Source: Thermoplasmata archaeon
GTDB taxonomy: Archaea > Thermoplasmatota > Thermoplasmata > UBA184
Direction: 5' to 3'
Assembly (NCBI GenBank): GCA_021827545.1
Contig: JAKAVH010000156.1
Location: forward strand, 1-11,275
DNA: 11,275 bases
Shown: positions 1 to 6,553 of the stretch, piece after piece
Layout: each line of letters opens with the position of its first letter
How positions within the stretch are numbered: the first letter of the stretch is position 1
The notes under the pieces: generated by a model
The model's database searches: none
What the model was told of the DNA's origin: nothing
The model's input: only the letters and a program-made list of their open reading frames with translations
Translations under genes and position numbers: made by a program

Positions 1-877
1 AGAGGTCGCCGAGGGTCTCCGCCCGCTGGACGCCCGCCTGCTCGAAGAGGGCGTCGTAGAGCAGGTCCCGGCCCGACTGGGCCAGCGAGCCCGTGTGGCT
101 CTTCGCCGCGCGCTCGCCCGCCGCCGTGCGCCCGCTCTTGATCACGAGGACGGGCTTCTCTTCCGTCACCGCGCGGGCAGCCTCGAGGAACCGCTCCCCG
201 TTCGCGAGGCTCTCGACATAGCGGAGGATCACCTTCGTCGCCGGGTCCCGACCGAGCGAGCGCAACAGGTCGTTCTCGTCCACGCCGGCCCGGTTGCCGA
301 CCGAGACGAACCGGGAGAACCCGATCCGCTCCGCGATGCCGTACTGGAGGATCCCCGCGCCGAGCGCCCCGCTTTGGGAGACGAAGGCGATGTTCCCCCG
401 CGGGGGGAGCGACTCGCTGAACGTCGCGTTCAGGCTCACCTCGGGGTCGGTGTTGAAGACGCCGAAGCAGTTCGGACCCACGAGCGACATGCGGTACTTC
501 TCCGCCCGACGGACGACCTCCGCCTCGAGGCGGGTCCCCGCGTCGCCGACCTCGCGGAATCCCGCCGAGATGACGACGACCCCCCGGGTCCCGGCGCGAC
601 CGAGCTCCTCGACGACGTCCGCGACCCCCCCGGCCGGCACGATCACGACCCCGAGGTCGGGCGCCTCGGGGAGCGACGCGACGTCCGGATAGCAGCGGAC
701 CCCCGAGACGCTCTTCCAGGTCGGGTTGACCGGGTAGGCGACCCCGCGAAAACCGGCCTCGAGGATATTGCGGAAGAGGATCGTGCCGACCTTCCCGGGA
801 CGGTTCGACGCGCCGATGACCGCTACGGACGCCGGGCAGAACAGCTCGTCCAGCTCTGCCGATCGGCCCACGGACAT
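1..877 (-). CDS. ADP-forming acyl-CoA synthetase, CoA-binding (alpha) part, C-terminus cut by window edge
   Basis: This enzyme family converts an acyl-CoA (often acetyl-CoA), ADP and phosphate to the free acid, ATP and CoA, which gives archaea substrate-level ATP in the cytoplasm. 292 residues are visible. The N-terminus has the CoA-binding Rossmann motif VAVIGASNRPGKVG (about residues 18-31). Succinyl-CoA ligase-like motifs follow: VGPNCFGVFN, then FVSQSGALG and SVGNRAGVDENDLL. Near the window edge is SHTGSLAQSGRD, whose His261 matches the phosphohistidine of the alpha subunit (family knowledge). The ATG at 877-875 is chosen because a TATA box lies about 41 bases upstream and the usual N-terminus begins just before VAVIGAS. 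The gene runs off the left edge, so it cannot be told whether this is a separate alpha subunit (about 460 residues) or an alpha-beta fusion (about 690). It is divergent from the Mrp gene. The acyl substrate cannot be read from this part. Confidence 0.9.
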   Translation of the reverse strand, partial: MSVGRSAELDELFCPASVAVIGASNRPGKVGTILFRNILEAGFRGVAYPVNPTWKSVSGVRCYPDVASLPEAPDLGVVIVPAGGVADVVEELGRAGTRGVVVISAGFREVGDAGTRLEAEVVRRAEKYRMSLVGPNCFGVFNTDPEVSLNATFSESLPPRGNIAFVSQSGALGAGILQYGIAERIGFSRFVSVGNRAGVDENDLLRSLGRDPATKVILRYVESLANGERFLEAARAVTEEKPVLVIKSGRTAAGERAAKSHTGSLAQSGRDLLYDALFEQAGVQRAETLGDL

Positions 878-911
878 CGATCCCCCCCGACCGGTCGTTC
901 GCACGGGTCTC

Positions 912-925
912 GCGTTATATAGCCG
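912..925. promoter_or_regulatory. Shared divergent TATA box
   Basis: The near-palindromic GTTATATAGC is the only AT-rich patch between two divergent genes. Its centre near 918 lies 26 bases before the ATG at 944 (+), the spacing expected for a leaderless archaeal mRNA. It lies about 41 bases before the ATG at 877 (-), which would give a leader of roughly 15 bases. It can be read as a TATA element on either strand. Use in both directions is inferred from position only. Confidence 0.6.
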
Positions 926-943
926 CACCCCCGTGGCAACCCG

Positions 944-1816
944 ATGGCCGCTCCTCCCGGCGCCACGCCCGGCCCGCCGCCGACCGCGGAGGGACACTCT
1001 CACGGGGCACGTCCGCCAGCGCGGGGGTTGCTCCAGCGGATGAGCAAGGGCTCGGTCCGCCACGTGGTCGCGATCGGCAGCGGCAAAGGAGGGGTCGGGA
1101 AGTCGTCGGTCACGGCCCTCCTCGCGACCGAGCTGCGCCGACGGGGCCTCGCCGTGGGGATCCTCGACGCGGACATCACCGGCCCGTCGATCCCGAAGCT
1201 CCTCGGTCTCACCGGGCCCCTCGTCGACCGGGGCGAGGGGATCGAGCCCGCGTCGTCCCGAACCGGCATCTCGGTCGTCTCCTCGCAGTTCATGGTCGAG
1301 GACGAGCAGACGCCCGTGATCTGGCGGGGACCGCTCGTCACCCGGCTCATCACGCAGTTCTTCGGCGGCGTCAACTGGGGGTCGCTCGACTACCTGCTCA
1401 TCGACATGCCGCCCGGTACGAGCGACGTGCCGCTCACGGTCTTCCAGACGATCCCGATCGACGGGATGGTCTTCGTCCTCACCCCCCAGGACCTCGCGGC
1501 GCTGATCGTCAAAAAGGCGATGAACATGGCTCGCGACCTCCACGTCGCCCTCCTCGGGGTCGTGGACAACATGGCGTACCTCACCTGCCCTCACTGCGGC
1601 GAGCGGATCTCGCTCTTCGGCCCGAGCCGGGTCCGCGCCGTCGGGGCCGAGTACGGGCTCCCCGTCCTCGCCGAGCTCCCCGTCGTGCCCGAAGTCTCCG
1701 CCCTGGGCGATGCGGGCCGAATCGAGGAGCACCGCTCCCCCGAACTCTCCCGGTTCGCGGACGCGTTCGCGCAGGCGGTGGACGAGGTCACGAAGAGCTC
1801 GGTGCGCGTCCTTTAG
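944..1816 (+). CDS. Mrp/NBP35-family Fe-S cluster carrier ATPase
   Basis: This is a cytosolic P-loop ATPase that binds and delivers [4Fe-4S] clusters to apoproteins (family knowledge). It has 290 residues. The deviant Walker A GSGKGGVGKSS is at 45-55, DADITGPS at 75-82 and DMPPGTSD at 153-160. The pair C214-x-x-C217 in YLTCPHCGER is the motif that holds the bridging cluster in the dimer. The core starts near residue 37; a Pro/Gly/His-rich leader (GHSHG at 17-21) precedes it. The ATG at 944 is preferred because the TATA box centred at 918 lies exactly 26 bases upstream. An internal ATG at 1040 (Met33) would also give a complete core. The last 29 bases overlap the convergent TraB-like gene. There is no N-terminal ferredoxin-like four-cysteine domain, so it is of the shorter archaeal/bacterial type. 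Confidence 0.93.
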   Translation: MAAPPGATPGPPPTAEGHSHGARPPARGLLQRMSKGSVRHVVAIGSGKGGVGKSSVTALLATELRRRGLAVGILDADITGPSIPKLLGLTGPLVDRGEGIEPASSRTGISVVSSQFMVEDEQTPVIWRGPLVTRLITQFFGGVNWGSLDYLLIDMPPGTSDVPLTVFQTIPIDGMVFVLTPQDLAALIVKKAMNMARDLHVALLGVVDNMAYLTCPHCGERISLFGPSRVRAVGAEYGLPVLAELPVVPEVSALGDAGRIEEHRSPELSRFADAFAQAVDEVTKSSVRVL

Positions 1817-2501
1817 CGGCCCTCAGTTCGCGGAACGGGACCGACTCGGTCGGGATCCCCCGACGTCCGAGGGCGGTGCGGAGCCCCGAGAGGTGAGCGT
1901 CCCCCACCACGACCGCGATCCGTCCGTACCCGCGGTGCCGCAGCTCGGCGAGGCGGTCCGCCATGTGCTCGTTGCGGTCGTCGATCAGGACGCGAGCGAG
2001 CGTCGGGCTCACCTGCCGCAGCTCCGCGGTGTAGTCGTCCGGCGCGTCGACGTAACGGTCGATCGCCCGCTCGACGACCCGCGCGGGGAGGAAGAGTCCT
2101 ACCACGGCGCTCGCGAGGAGGAGCACGCGTTCCTTGAACGGCATCGCCCGCACCAACTGGACGAGCGTCGACCGGATCGGGTCGTCGACCAAGAAGAGCG
2201 GAAGGGACCGCTCGCGCGCCACGAGGGCCGCCGCCTTCATCTCGGCGCCCGGGACCCCCCCGCCGATCTCGGCGCCGAGGCGGCGCTGCAGAAGGCTCCA
2301 CAGGCGCGCGAAGAGGGGCCCGCCGCCCCGGGGGCGCCGACCCTCGGGGGCGAGGAGCGCGTCGGCGCGTTCCGCGTCGAGCTCGATCGCGATCCCGTCG
2401 AGCGTCCGTTCGTTCAGGAGCTCGCGCAGCGGCCGGGCGAGGTCGATTACGTGCGCGGCGCCGATGAGCAGCACCGGAGAGTCGGTCGACCGCGCGTACA
2501 T
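1788..2501 (-). CDS. TraB/GumN-family protein, compact form
   Basis: This TraB-domain protein has 237 residues from the chosen start. Family motifs are in order: LLIGAAHV (11-18), IAIELDAERADAL (37-49), GAEM (85-88), the acidic/Arg run LIDDRNEHMADRL (172-184) and VVVGDAHLSGL (197-207). The family is distantly related to Tiki-like peptidases and its archaeal role is not known, so no reaction is assigned. A hydrophobic stretch at about 125-142 (VLLLASAVVGLFLPARVV) may be buried or membrane-associated. The longer archaeal homologues' C-terminal membrane region seems absent. An ATG at 2552 would add 17 polar residues, but it sits inside the TATA-like ATATAGG. I prefer the ATG at 2501, just before the first conserved strand. 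The end overlaps the convergent mrp gene by 29 bases. Confidence 0.82.
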   Translation of the reverse strand: MYARSTDSPVLLIGAAHVIDLARPLRELLNERTLDGIAIELDAERADALLAPEGRRPRGGGPLFARLWSLLQRRLGAEIGGGVPGAEMKAAALVARERSLPLFLVDDPIRSTLVQLVRAMPFKERVLLLASAVVGLFLPARVVERAIDRYVDAPDDYTAELRQVSPTLARVLIDDRNEHMADRLAELRHRGYGRIAVVVGDAHLSGLRTALGRRGIPTESVPFRELRAAKGRAPSSS

Positions 2502-2549
2502 CGCTTTCGGAACCCCCCGGTCCGCCCGTTCCTCCCCTTCGAACAACCC

Positions 2550-2558
2550 CATATAGGC
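2550..2558 (+). promoter_or_regulatory. TATA box, leaderless promoter of the 100-residue gene
   Basis: CATATAGG is AT-rich in a GC-rich surround and is centred 26 bases before the ATG at 2579, the spacing for a leaderless transcript. Read on the minus strand as CCTATATG, it could also serve the TraB-like gene starting at 2501, with a leader of about 26 bases. Confidence 0.55.
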
Positions 2559-2578
2559 GAGCCGGGTCGGCCGGGGGC

Positions 2579-2881
2579 ATGGCGTGGACGATCTACTCCG
2601 TTCCGTCCTCGAAGCGGACCGAGCTCGACGCAGCGCTGCGGGACGACGTCGTCTCCCGACAGAGCCAGAAGGTCCGGGACGCGGGGGCCCTCGGCGGCCC
2701 GGGCGACCGCACGTACGTGCTCGTCGAGGGCTCGGCCGACGCGGTGAAGCGCGCGGAAGGGCTCCTCGACGCGGTCGGCACCCGCCTTCTCAGCGCCGAG
2801 GCCGAACCGCTCTACCGACGGTTCAAGGACGAAGAGGAGAGCGCTTCCGCGGGCATGGGCCTCTTCTTCACCGACGAGTAA
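2579..2881 (+). CDS. Hypothetical protein, 100 residues, small alpha/beta fold
   Basis: I do not recognise this family. It is a short soluble protein without cysteines, signal peptide or membrane segment. The pattern suggests strand-helix-strand-helix: WTIYSVPS (strand, 3-10), ELDAALRDDVVSRQSQKVRDA (helix, about 15-35), DRTYVLVEGS (strand, 43-52) and ADAVKRAEGLLDAVG (helix, 53-67). An acidic end closes with GMGLFFTDE. The layout recalls small ferredoxin-like domains such as NGN or ACT modules, but this is a fold guess without a diagnostic motif. It is accepted as real for three reasons: the ATG lies 26 bases after a TATA box, codon third positions are strongly G/C as in neighbouring genes, and it fills the gap between two minus-strand genes. 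It ends 31 bases before the convergent GPN GTPase gene. Confidence 0.72.
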   Translation: MAWTIYSVPSSKRTELDAALRDDVVSRQSQKVRDAGALGGPGDRTYVLVEGSADAVKRAEGLLDAVGTRLLSAEAEPLYRRFKDEEESASAGMGLFFTDE

Positions 2882-2912
2882 CGGGCCAGCGACCGCCCGA
2901 CCTCCGTCGGCC

Positions 2913-3704
2913 TCAGTCGGTCGACGGGGCGTGCGACGGTTCGAGGTCCTCGCCTCCGGCGAAGACCCGCTGGCACGCCTGGTAGAGCGCCTCGAGGCCG
3001 AGGTTCTCCTTCGCCGAGGTCGGCAGCACCCCCCCGAGCGGGCCCATCGTCTCGATGGCCCGGAAGAGCTCGGTCGACAGCTGGACGTCGGGGGTCGGCG
3101 CGTCACGCGTTACTGCCTCGTACAGCGCCCCGGGCTCGTCGGACCAGGAGGTCACCTCGGCGAGCTGCTCGGGCGTGAGGACGTCCGATTTCGCGAGCAG
3201 GTTCACCATCGGCAAACGGAAGCGGAACTCGAGGGTCGAGCTCAGCATGAGGAGCGAGACGAACCCTCCCGGCGTTCGCGCGAGCGCGGGGTCGAAGAGG
3301 AAGGCGATCACCGACCGGTCGCCGCTGAGCGCGTCGACGATCGCCTTCGATGCCTCGCGGAACGCGAAGAGCTCGATCTGGCCGGGCGTGTCGACGAGCA
3401 CGTAGTCCGACTTGAGCTCCTGGATCGCCTGGCGCACTTCGAAGATCTTGAGGGCGATCATGTCGGCGGCCGCGACCTGGGCGCCGTTCGGCCCGAGGTT
3501 GTACTCCTCCTGGAGGTCGGAGAGGCGGACCCACTCTCGGATGTCGATGTCGAACCCCGTCCCGTCCGCCTCGCTTCCCGGGTCGAGGTTGACGACCGTC
3601 GCGTCGTACCCGGCGCTCTTCGTCCAGTCGGCGAACGCGCGCACGAGCGTCGTCTTCCCCGCGCCGGCCGTGCCGGTGAAGTAGACGGTCCCGGGCTCCT
3701 CCAT
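2913..3704 (-). CDS. GPN-loop GTPase (archaeal Gpn homologue)
   Basis: This is a cytoplasmic dimeric GTPase of the GPN family. Eukaryotic relatives act in RNA polymerase assembly and nuclear import; the archaeal role is not settled (family knowledge). It has 263 residues. The Walker A motif GTAGAGKTT is at 11-19, NLDPGSE at 39-45, the family-defining Gly-Pro-Asn loop GPNGAQ at 71-76 and DTPGQIE at 105-111. The G4-like AKSD is at 171-174, with Ala where Ser or Asn is common, and TSAKEN is at 229-234. The ATG at 3704 is chosen over an upstream start 17 codons earlier. It follows the srp19 stop by one base and puts the first strand right before the P-loop, as is usual. It is the third gene of the rps8e-srp19-GPN run and probably translated by coupling. 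Confidence 0.93.
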   Translation of the reverse strand: MEEPGTVYFTGTAGAGKTTLVRAFADWTKSAGYDATVVNLDPGSEADGTGFDIDIREWVRLSDLQEEYNLGPNGAQVAAADMIALKIFEVRQAIQELKSDYVLVDTPGQIELFAFREASKAIVDALSGDRSVIAFLFDPALARTPGGFVSLLMLSSTLEFRFRLPMVNLLAKSDVLTPEQLAEVTSWSDEPGALYEAVTRDAPTPDVQLSTELFRAIETMGPLGGVLPTSAKENLGLEALYQACQRVFAGGEDLEPSHAPSTD

Positions 3705-3705
3705 G

Positions 3706-4005
3706 CTAGGGCCGTCCCGCGGGTCCCCGGTGACGACGGACCTCCGCGGCCACAAGCTTGAGGAACCCGGTCTTCGAGCTTCCCGCTCGCTTCGTCACTT
3801 TGACCCGCCCGACGAGCGTCGTCGGGTCCCGGGGGTACGACTTCTCGGCCTCGACCTCGACACGGTAGCCGAGCCGCCGGGCCGCCTCCGCGATCTCGGC
3901 GACCGTAACGTCGGGGATCCCCTCGCCCGAGGGCCGGCGACGTCCCTCGGCGCGCGAGCGACCCTGGGCGAGGTACGCCGGGTAGACGTAGAAGTGCTCG
4001 GGCAT
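3706..4005 (-). CDS. srp19: Signal recognition particle 19 kDa protein, SRP19
   Basis: SRP19 binds the tips of helices 6 and 8 of the 7S RNA and prepares it for SRP54, which targets membrane and secreted proteins. The 99 residues match the small archaeal form. Features are the N-terminal strand FYVYPAYLAQGRSRAEGRR (5-23), the basic RRR patch, VTVAEIAEAARRLGYRV (33-49), EAEKSYPRD (52-60) and the basic C-terminal VGRVKVTKRAGSSKTGFLKL (65-84). The start at 4005 lies 13 bases after the S8e stop, and the stop is one base before the GPN GTPase ATG. Position between S8e and GPN indicates one transcript. The 7S RNA itself is not seen in this window. Confidence 0.9.
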   Translation of the reverse strand: MPEHFYVYPAYLAQGRSRAEGRRRPSGEGIPDVTVAEIAEAARRLGYRVEVEAEKSYPRDPTTLVGRVKVTKRAGSSKTGFLKLVAAEVRRHRGPAGRP

Positions 4006-4018
4006 CCGCCGGGACGCC

Positions 4019-4414
4019 TCACGCCGTGGCGCGTGGCGGGACGCGAACCCCGTTCAGAACCCCGTCCTGGCCCGGACGCGAGCGCACCTGGACCAATCCG
4101 ACGTCCGTCTCGAGTATCGCACCCTTCGTGATGATGTTGCGCTGGACGTAGTTCGGGTTCGCCGGGTTCTCCCGGACGGTAACGATCGTCGCCTTCTGCA
4201 TCTTCTTCGTGGCGGGGTCGAAGACGTTGATCGACGTGGTCGTGAGGATCCTCAGCTTCGGGTTGAGCCCCCGGCCCCGGTAGCGCTTGACGGTCCCGGG
4301 GCCAACGGTCGCGTGCTGGAGCTCGGGGGCGATCTCGAACCGTCGCTTCTTGCGGATCGGCCGGAGCCGGCCCCCGGTGCGTTTGCGGCGGGACAGTCCC
4401 TGCCAGATCCCCAT
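4019..4414 (-). CDS. rps8e: 30S ribosomal protein S8e
   Basis: S8e is a small-subunit ribosomal protein shared by archaea and eukaryotes. The 131 residues match the usual archaeal length. The N-terminus MGIWQGLSRRKRTGGRLRPI is highly typical, followed by KKRRFEIAPELQHATVG, VKRYRGRGLNPKLRILTT and VRENPANPNYVQRNIITKGA. The C-terminus is QVRSRPGQDGVLNGV, the canonical S8e ending. The ATG at 4414 is preceded by GGGAGG four bases upstream and by a TATA-like box about 41 bases upstream. It heads a three-gene run with srp19 and the GPN GTPase, so translation and protein targeting functions are expressed together. Confidence 0.97.
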   Translation of the reverse strand: MGIWQGLSRRKRTGGRLRPIRKKRRFEIAPELQHATVGPGTVKRYRGRGLNPKLRILTTTSINVFDPATKKMQKATIVTVRENPANPNYVQRNIITKGAILETDVGLVQVRSRPGQDGVLNGVRVPPRATA

Positions 4415-4418
4415 CGGT

Positions 4419-4459
4419 CCTCCCAGCGAGGAGCGGTTCGAGCGGAGTCGCCTATTTGA
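4419..4459 (-). promoter_or_regulatory. Promoter and ribosome binding site of rps8e operon
   Basis: On the minus strand a TATA-like CAAATAGG at 4451-4458 lies about 41 bases before the S8e ATG. The Shine-Dalgarno GGGAGG (4419-4424) sits four bases before that ATG. The box sits in the short gap after the glucose dehydrogenase stop at 4463. Unlike several neighbours, this gene seems to have a leader of about 14 bases and a true ribosome binding site. Confidence 0.55.
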
Positions 4460-4462
4460 CCT

Positions 4463-5578
4463 TTAGGGCGCGGTCCCCGCCGCGCCCCCGGGCCGCACGG
4501 TGAGGACCATCTTGATCGTTCCGCCGGGGTGGGTCGTGAGGACGTCGCGGAACGCTTCGAGCGGTTGGCGGCCCGAAACCAGGGCACCGACCGCCCCGGG
4601 CCACCGCTCTTCGAAGACCGTGAGGTCGCGCAGGCCGGCCTCGAAGTACGTGCGATTCGCGTTGACGGAGCCGACGATCGCCTGGTTTCCGAGCACGACG
4701 TCCCGGAGGAGTGCGCCGCCCGGGACCGGCGTCGGCGGGGCGTCGGCGTCCGGGATCCCCGTGAGGACGAGGACGCCGTTCGGCCCCAGCCGGTCGATGA
4801 GGGCGAAGTCGAGGGTGGCCGACCCGGTCGCTTCGACCACGAGGTCGAACCGGCGCTTGCCGAGCACGTCGAAGCCGGCGAGCACGTTCGCGTGCGCCAC
4901 TCCGGTACGAGCGAGCGTCTTCGCGGCGGGCGTGTCGTCGCCGTGACGGTCGACCCCCACGACCTCGTACCCCCGGACTCGCAGGAGGAACGCGGCGAGC
5001 ATTCCGATCGCCCCGGTCCCGGCGACGAGGGCGGTCGGCGTTCCCGTCTTCGGCTCGCCCGGGGTCGGCTCCTTGCGGTCGAGCACGCGCTGGCCCTGGA
5101 AGACCGCCTTCTCGACCACGCTGAGCGGCTCGAGGAGGACCGCGACCCGGCGCAGCGCCGGCGGGACCTTCACGAGGTAGGCGGGAACGTCGACGTACTC
5201 CTCGGCCATGTAGCCGTGGGCCCCACCGATCCCCCGCTCGGTGAAGTCGCCCGTCTCGCAGAAGTCCGACCGGTTCGACCGGCAGAACCGGCACCGGCCG
5301 CAGCCACGCCGCACCGTCGCGACCACGAGGTCGCCGGCAGCGAACCCGTCGACCCCGGCGCCGACCTCCGCCACCTCCCCCAGATTCTCGTGGCCGAGGA
5401 TCAGGAACTCCGAGCCCGCCGGCGGTCGTCCGTACCGTCCGCCCACGATGTCGTGGTCGGTCCCGCAGACGCCGCACTCGAGGACCGAGACCCGCACGGC
5501 CCCCGGCGGGAGCAAGGGGGCGGGAACGTCCTCGAGGGCGACACCCGCGGCCGGGGGCCGAACGACGACCGCGCGCAC
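4463..5578 (-). CDS. gdh: Glucose 1-dehydrogenase, zinc MDR family
   Basis: It oxidises glucose (and often galactose) with NAD(P)+ to the lactone, the first step of the archaeal non- or semi-phosphorylative Entner-Doudoroff pathway. It has 371 residues, as in Thermoplasma and Sulfolobus enzymes. Likely catalytic zinc ligands are C38 (CGVCGTD), H63-E64 (LGHENLG) and E150 (LLEPLSVVEKA). Structural zinc cysteines are 93, 96, 99 and 107 (GCGRCRFCRSNRSDFC). The nucleotide fold shows VAGTGAIG (185-192) with VDRHG at the end of the second strand, compatible with NADP. It starts with GTG at 5578, three bases after the stop of the upstream aldolase gene, so the two are co-translated. Glucose specificity is inferred from overall similarity and the aldolase neighbour; other aldoses are possible. 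Confidence 0.88.
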   Translation of the reverse strand: MRAVVVRPPAAGVALEDVPAPLLPPGAVRVSVLECGVCGTDHDIVGGRYGRPPAGSEFLILGHENLGEVAEVGAGVDGFAAGDLVVATVRRGCGRCRFCRSNRSDFCETGDFTERGIGGAHGYMAEEYVDVPAYLVKVPPALRRVAVLLEPLSVVEKAVFQGQRVLDRKEPTPGEPKTGTPTALVAGTGAIGMLAAFLLRVRGYEVVGVDRHGDDTPAAKTLARTGVAHANVLAGFDVLGKRRFDLVVEATGSATLDFALIDRLGPNGVLVLTGIPDADAPPTPVPGGALLRDVVLGNQAIVGSVNANRTYFEAGLRDLTVFEERWPGAVGALVSGRQPLEAFRDVLTTHPGGTIKMVLTVRPGGAAGTAP

Positions 5579-5581
5579 GGT

Positions 5582-6481
5582 TCACCGCCCGAGGAACGGC
5601 GCGAGGCGTGGCCGGAGCGGAGCGAGGCGTTCCCGCACCACCTCCCGCTCCTCGACCGTGAGCGGGTCGTAGGGGGCCCGATAGCCGACCTCGGCGTCCC
5701 GGAGTTCGGCGGCGAGGAACTTGTCGACGGACGGGAACGGCGCGCTCCGCGAGACGTCGACGAGCGCGTCCACGAGCGACTGGAGCTCCTCGGTGCGGGC
5801 GCGGTCGGGGCCCCGGGCGGCGGCGACGAGCTCGACGCAGAGCCTCGGCACGACGTTGGCGATCCCCATCACCGCGCCCCGCGCGCCCCGGGCGATCGCG
5901 GCGCTCGCGAGCACGTCGTCCCCGGGAAAGACGGCGAACCCGGGCGGGGCCCCGCGCAGGAACGCCTCGACGCTCGGTAGCGAGCCCGAGGTGTCCTTGA
6001 CGCCGGCGAGCGTCCCGTCGGCGGCCAGGGCGTGCACCCGGTCGGCCGGCAGCGGGTAGCCGACGAGGGACGGGATGTTGTACGCCAGGAGCGGCACGGT
6101 CACGGCGGCGCGGATCGCGCGGTAGTAGCTCGCGACGGCCGCAAGGGACGGGTGCAGGTAGTACGGCGGGACCGCGACGACCGCGGCGGCGCCCACCGCC
6201 TCCGCCTCCTCGGCGTAGGCGACCGCCCGCCGGGTCGAGGGCGCCCCTACCCCGACCCAGACGTCCGTCTTCCCGGTCGCACTCTCGACGACGACGTCGA
6301 CGAGCCGGGTACGCTCTTCGTCGTCGACCGACGGGAACTCGCCGAGCGAGCCGAGGAGGAAGAGGTGGTCGACCTTCGCGTCCGAGAGGGTGCGCGCGAA
6401 CTTCGCGTTGCGCCCCGTGTCGAGCGCGCCGTCATCGGCGAAGAGGGTCGGGATCGGCACGATGAGTCCGTCGAGCGACAT
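5582..6481 (-). CDS. 2-keto-3-deoxygluconate aldolase-type lyase (DHDPS superfamily)
   Basis: This is a class I lyase of the DapA/NanA superfamily. In this context it most likely cleaves 2-keto-3-deoxygluconate, perhaps its 6-phosphate too, to pyruvate and glyceraldehyde (phosphate). It has 299 residues, the usual (beta/alpha)8 length. The pyruvate-binding loop is LLGSLGEFPS (42-51). The catalytic tyrosine is Y134 in LLAYNIPSLVG and the Schiff-base lysine is K162 in AGVKDTSGS. The arginine that true DHDPS enzymes place a few residues after the tyrosine is Leu139 here, which speaks against DapA. The ATG at 6481 begins MSLDGLIVPIPTLF, and a TATA-like GTTAAG lies about 25 bases upstream, so the mRNA is probably leaderless. 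Glucose dehydrogenase follows after three bases, supporting an Entner-Doudoroff role. An N-acetylneuraminate lyase-like activity cannot be excluded. Confidence 0.83.
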   Translation of the reverse strand: MSLDGLIVPIPTLFADDGALDTGRNAKFARTLSDAKVDHLFLLGSLGEFPSVDDEERTRLVDVVVESATGKTDVWVGVGAPSTRRAVAYAEEAEAVGAAAVVAVPPYYLHPSLAAVASYYRAIRAAVTVPLLAYNIPSLVGYPLPADRVHALAADGTLAGVKDTSGSLPSVEAFLRGAPPGFAVFPGDDVLASAAIARGARGAVMGIANVVPRLCVELVAAARGPDRARTEELQSLVDALVDVSRSAPFPSVDKFLAAELRDAEVGYRAPYDPLTVEEREVVRERLAPLRPRLAPFLGR

Positions 6482-6501
6482 CGTCGGCCCAGCGCCGCGA
6501 C

Positions 6502-6510
6502 GGCTTAACT
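6502..6510 (-). promoter_or_regulatory. TATA-like box, leaderless promoter of the aldolase-gdh operon
   Basis: AGTTAAGCC on the minus strand is centred about 25 bases before the ATG at 6481. On the plus strand GGCTTAACT could also serve the divergent RNase HII gene, with initiation near 6532. Confidence 0.45.
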
Positions 6511-6553
6511 GCTTGACGCGTGTCCGGCGCCGGGGAACGGTACGACGGGCGGT

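Noticed and set aside
95..922. Long plus-strand open frames opposite the acyl-CoA synthetase
   Set aside because: They are products of high GC content opposite a gene with clear family motifs; the translations are Arg/Asp-rich without motifs.
4529..5980. 483-codon plus-strand open frame opposite glucose dehydrogenase and the aldolase
   Set aside because: It covers two well-supported minus-strand genes and encodes charged, motif-free sequence.
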